Positions 63,755-64,000 of a stretch of DNA of 64,000 nt are shown in pieces. Position 1 is the stretch's first letter, and the number at the start of each line of letters is the position of its first letter. Position numbers and translations under genes: made by a program. The notes below the pieces were generated by a model. It was not told the DNA's origin and searched no databases. It saw only the letters and a list, made by a program, of their open reading frames with translations. Origin of the DNA: Pseudomonadota bacterium (GTDB lineage Bacteria; Pseudomonadota; Alphaproteobacteria; Sneathiellales; Sneathiellaceae); NCBI GenBank assembly GCA_024743055.1, contig JANSXH010000018.1, forward strand, positions 1-64,000, in the 5' to 3' direction.

Positions 63755-64000
63755 TCACCCCAACAACTTAATGGACACGTCTACGCCAGCGGCGAGGTCC
63801 AGTTTCATCAGTGCGTCCACCGTCTGAGGCGTAGGTTCGACGATATCCAGAAGACGCTTATGGGTCCGGATTTCGAACTGTTCCCGTGATTTCTTGTCGA
63901 TATGCGGACCCCGAAGGACCGTATATTTGTCGATATGTGTCGGCAGGGGGATAGGTCCACGAACCTGAGCGCCTGTGCGCTTGGCCGTATTGACGATTTC
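63755..64000 (-). CDS. rpsJ: 30S ribosomal protein S10, C-terminal part
   Basis: The last 81 codons of a gene that enters from the right edge: [81 protein letters not shown], then TGA at 63757-63755. This is S10 from about residue 22 on. The start and the operon promoter lie outside the window. It is the first gene of the S10 operon, and rplC starts six bases after its stop. Confidence 0.96.
   Translation of the reverse strand, partial: EIVNTAKRTGAQVRGPIPLPTHIDKYTVLRGPHIDKKSREQFEIRTHKRLLDIVEPTPQTVDALMKLDLAAGVDVSIKLLG

Noticed and set aside
1-64000. CRISPR arrays, insertion sequences, prophage or integrase genes
   Set aside because: I looked for direct-repeat arrays, transposase motifs and paired terminal repeats and saw none. 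The window is housekeeping and metabolic DNA.

Overview
The window looks like chromosomal DNA from a free-living, Gram-negative alphaproteobacterium. The evidence is a MipZ division-site ATPase, an ATP12-type F1 assembly chaperone, a DUF1489 protein, lipid A/Kdo genes and an S10-spc-alpha ribosomal block followed by Do protease, rarA, crcB and rluA genes. A member of Sneathiellales, Rhodospirillales or a neighbouring order would fit, but the genus is my inference. Nearly all of the DNA is coding. I see no insertion sequences, prophage genes, CRISPR arrays or rRNA genes. One tRNA gene is present. || Layout. 0-4 kb: the start of an unknown gene at the left edge, then an overlapping mipZ-arsR pair with an ArsP/DUF318 permease downstream and a set of palindromes between them, and a DUF3179 protein. 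4-6.5 kb: L-2-hydroxyglutarate oxidase-like and leucine dehydrogenase genes on the plus strand. 6.4-10.3 kb: a tightly overlapping lipid A/LPS operon (DUF374, waaA, lpxK, lpxL-like). 10.5-12.6 kb: a cytoplasmic molybdopterin oxidoreductase. 12.7-26 kb: a leucine/acyl-CoA catabolic region (liuB, liuC, liuD, liuE, liuA, thiolase, acyl-CoA dehydrogenase, thioesterase, enoyl-CoA hydratase, SDR, kappa-GST-like isomerase) with a divergent LysR regulator. 26-31 kb: mgtE, maeB, a TetR regulator and a small NTF2-like protein. 31-34.3 kb: two family-2 glycosyltransferases and UDP-glucuronate decarboxylase, in DNA that looks more AT-rich by eye. 34.5-37.9 kb: a metal-handling group made of a membrane-anchored protein, a HupE/UreJ permease, a His-rich secreted peptide, tRNA-Leu(GAG) and a His-rich outer-membrane barrel behind a Zur-box-like palindrome. 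38-46 kb: a FliN-like protein, lipB, pccA, pccB, atp12, a HAD phosphatase, and leuA with a Leu-rich leader peptide. 46-50 kb: rluA, crcB, rarA and degP in one overlapping operon. 50.2-64 kb: rplQ back to rpsJ, all on the minus strand and in the usual order, with the strong terminator after rplQ. || How the genes work together. The window holds both ends of leucine metabolism. leuA, with a predicted attenuation leader, commits carbon to leucine. Leucine dehydrogenase, isovaleryl-CoA dehydrogenase, methylcrotonyl-CoA carboxylase, methylglutaconyl-CoA hydratase and HMG-CoA lyase take leucine to acetyl-CoA and acetoacetate. Propionyl-CoA carboxylase handles the propionyl-CoA from other branched substrates, and the malic enzyme links the TCA cycle to pyruvate. 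|| The most interesting items are the leaderless-looking leucine leader peptide upstream of leuA, the Zur-box/HupE/His-rich protein group that may be a poorly described zinc-acquisition system, and the coupling of mipZ to an ArsR regulator. Base composition statements are by eye. No database search was run.
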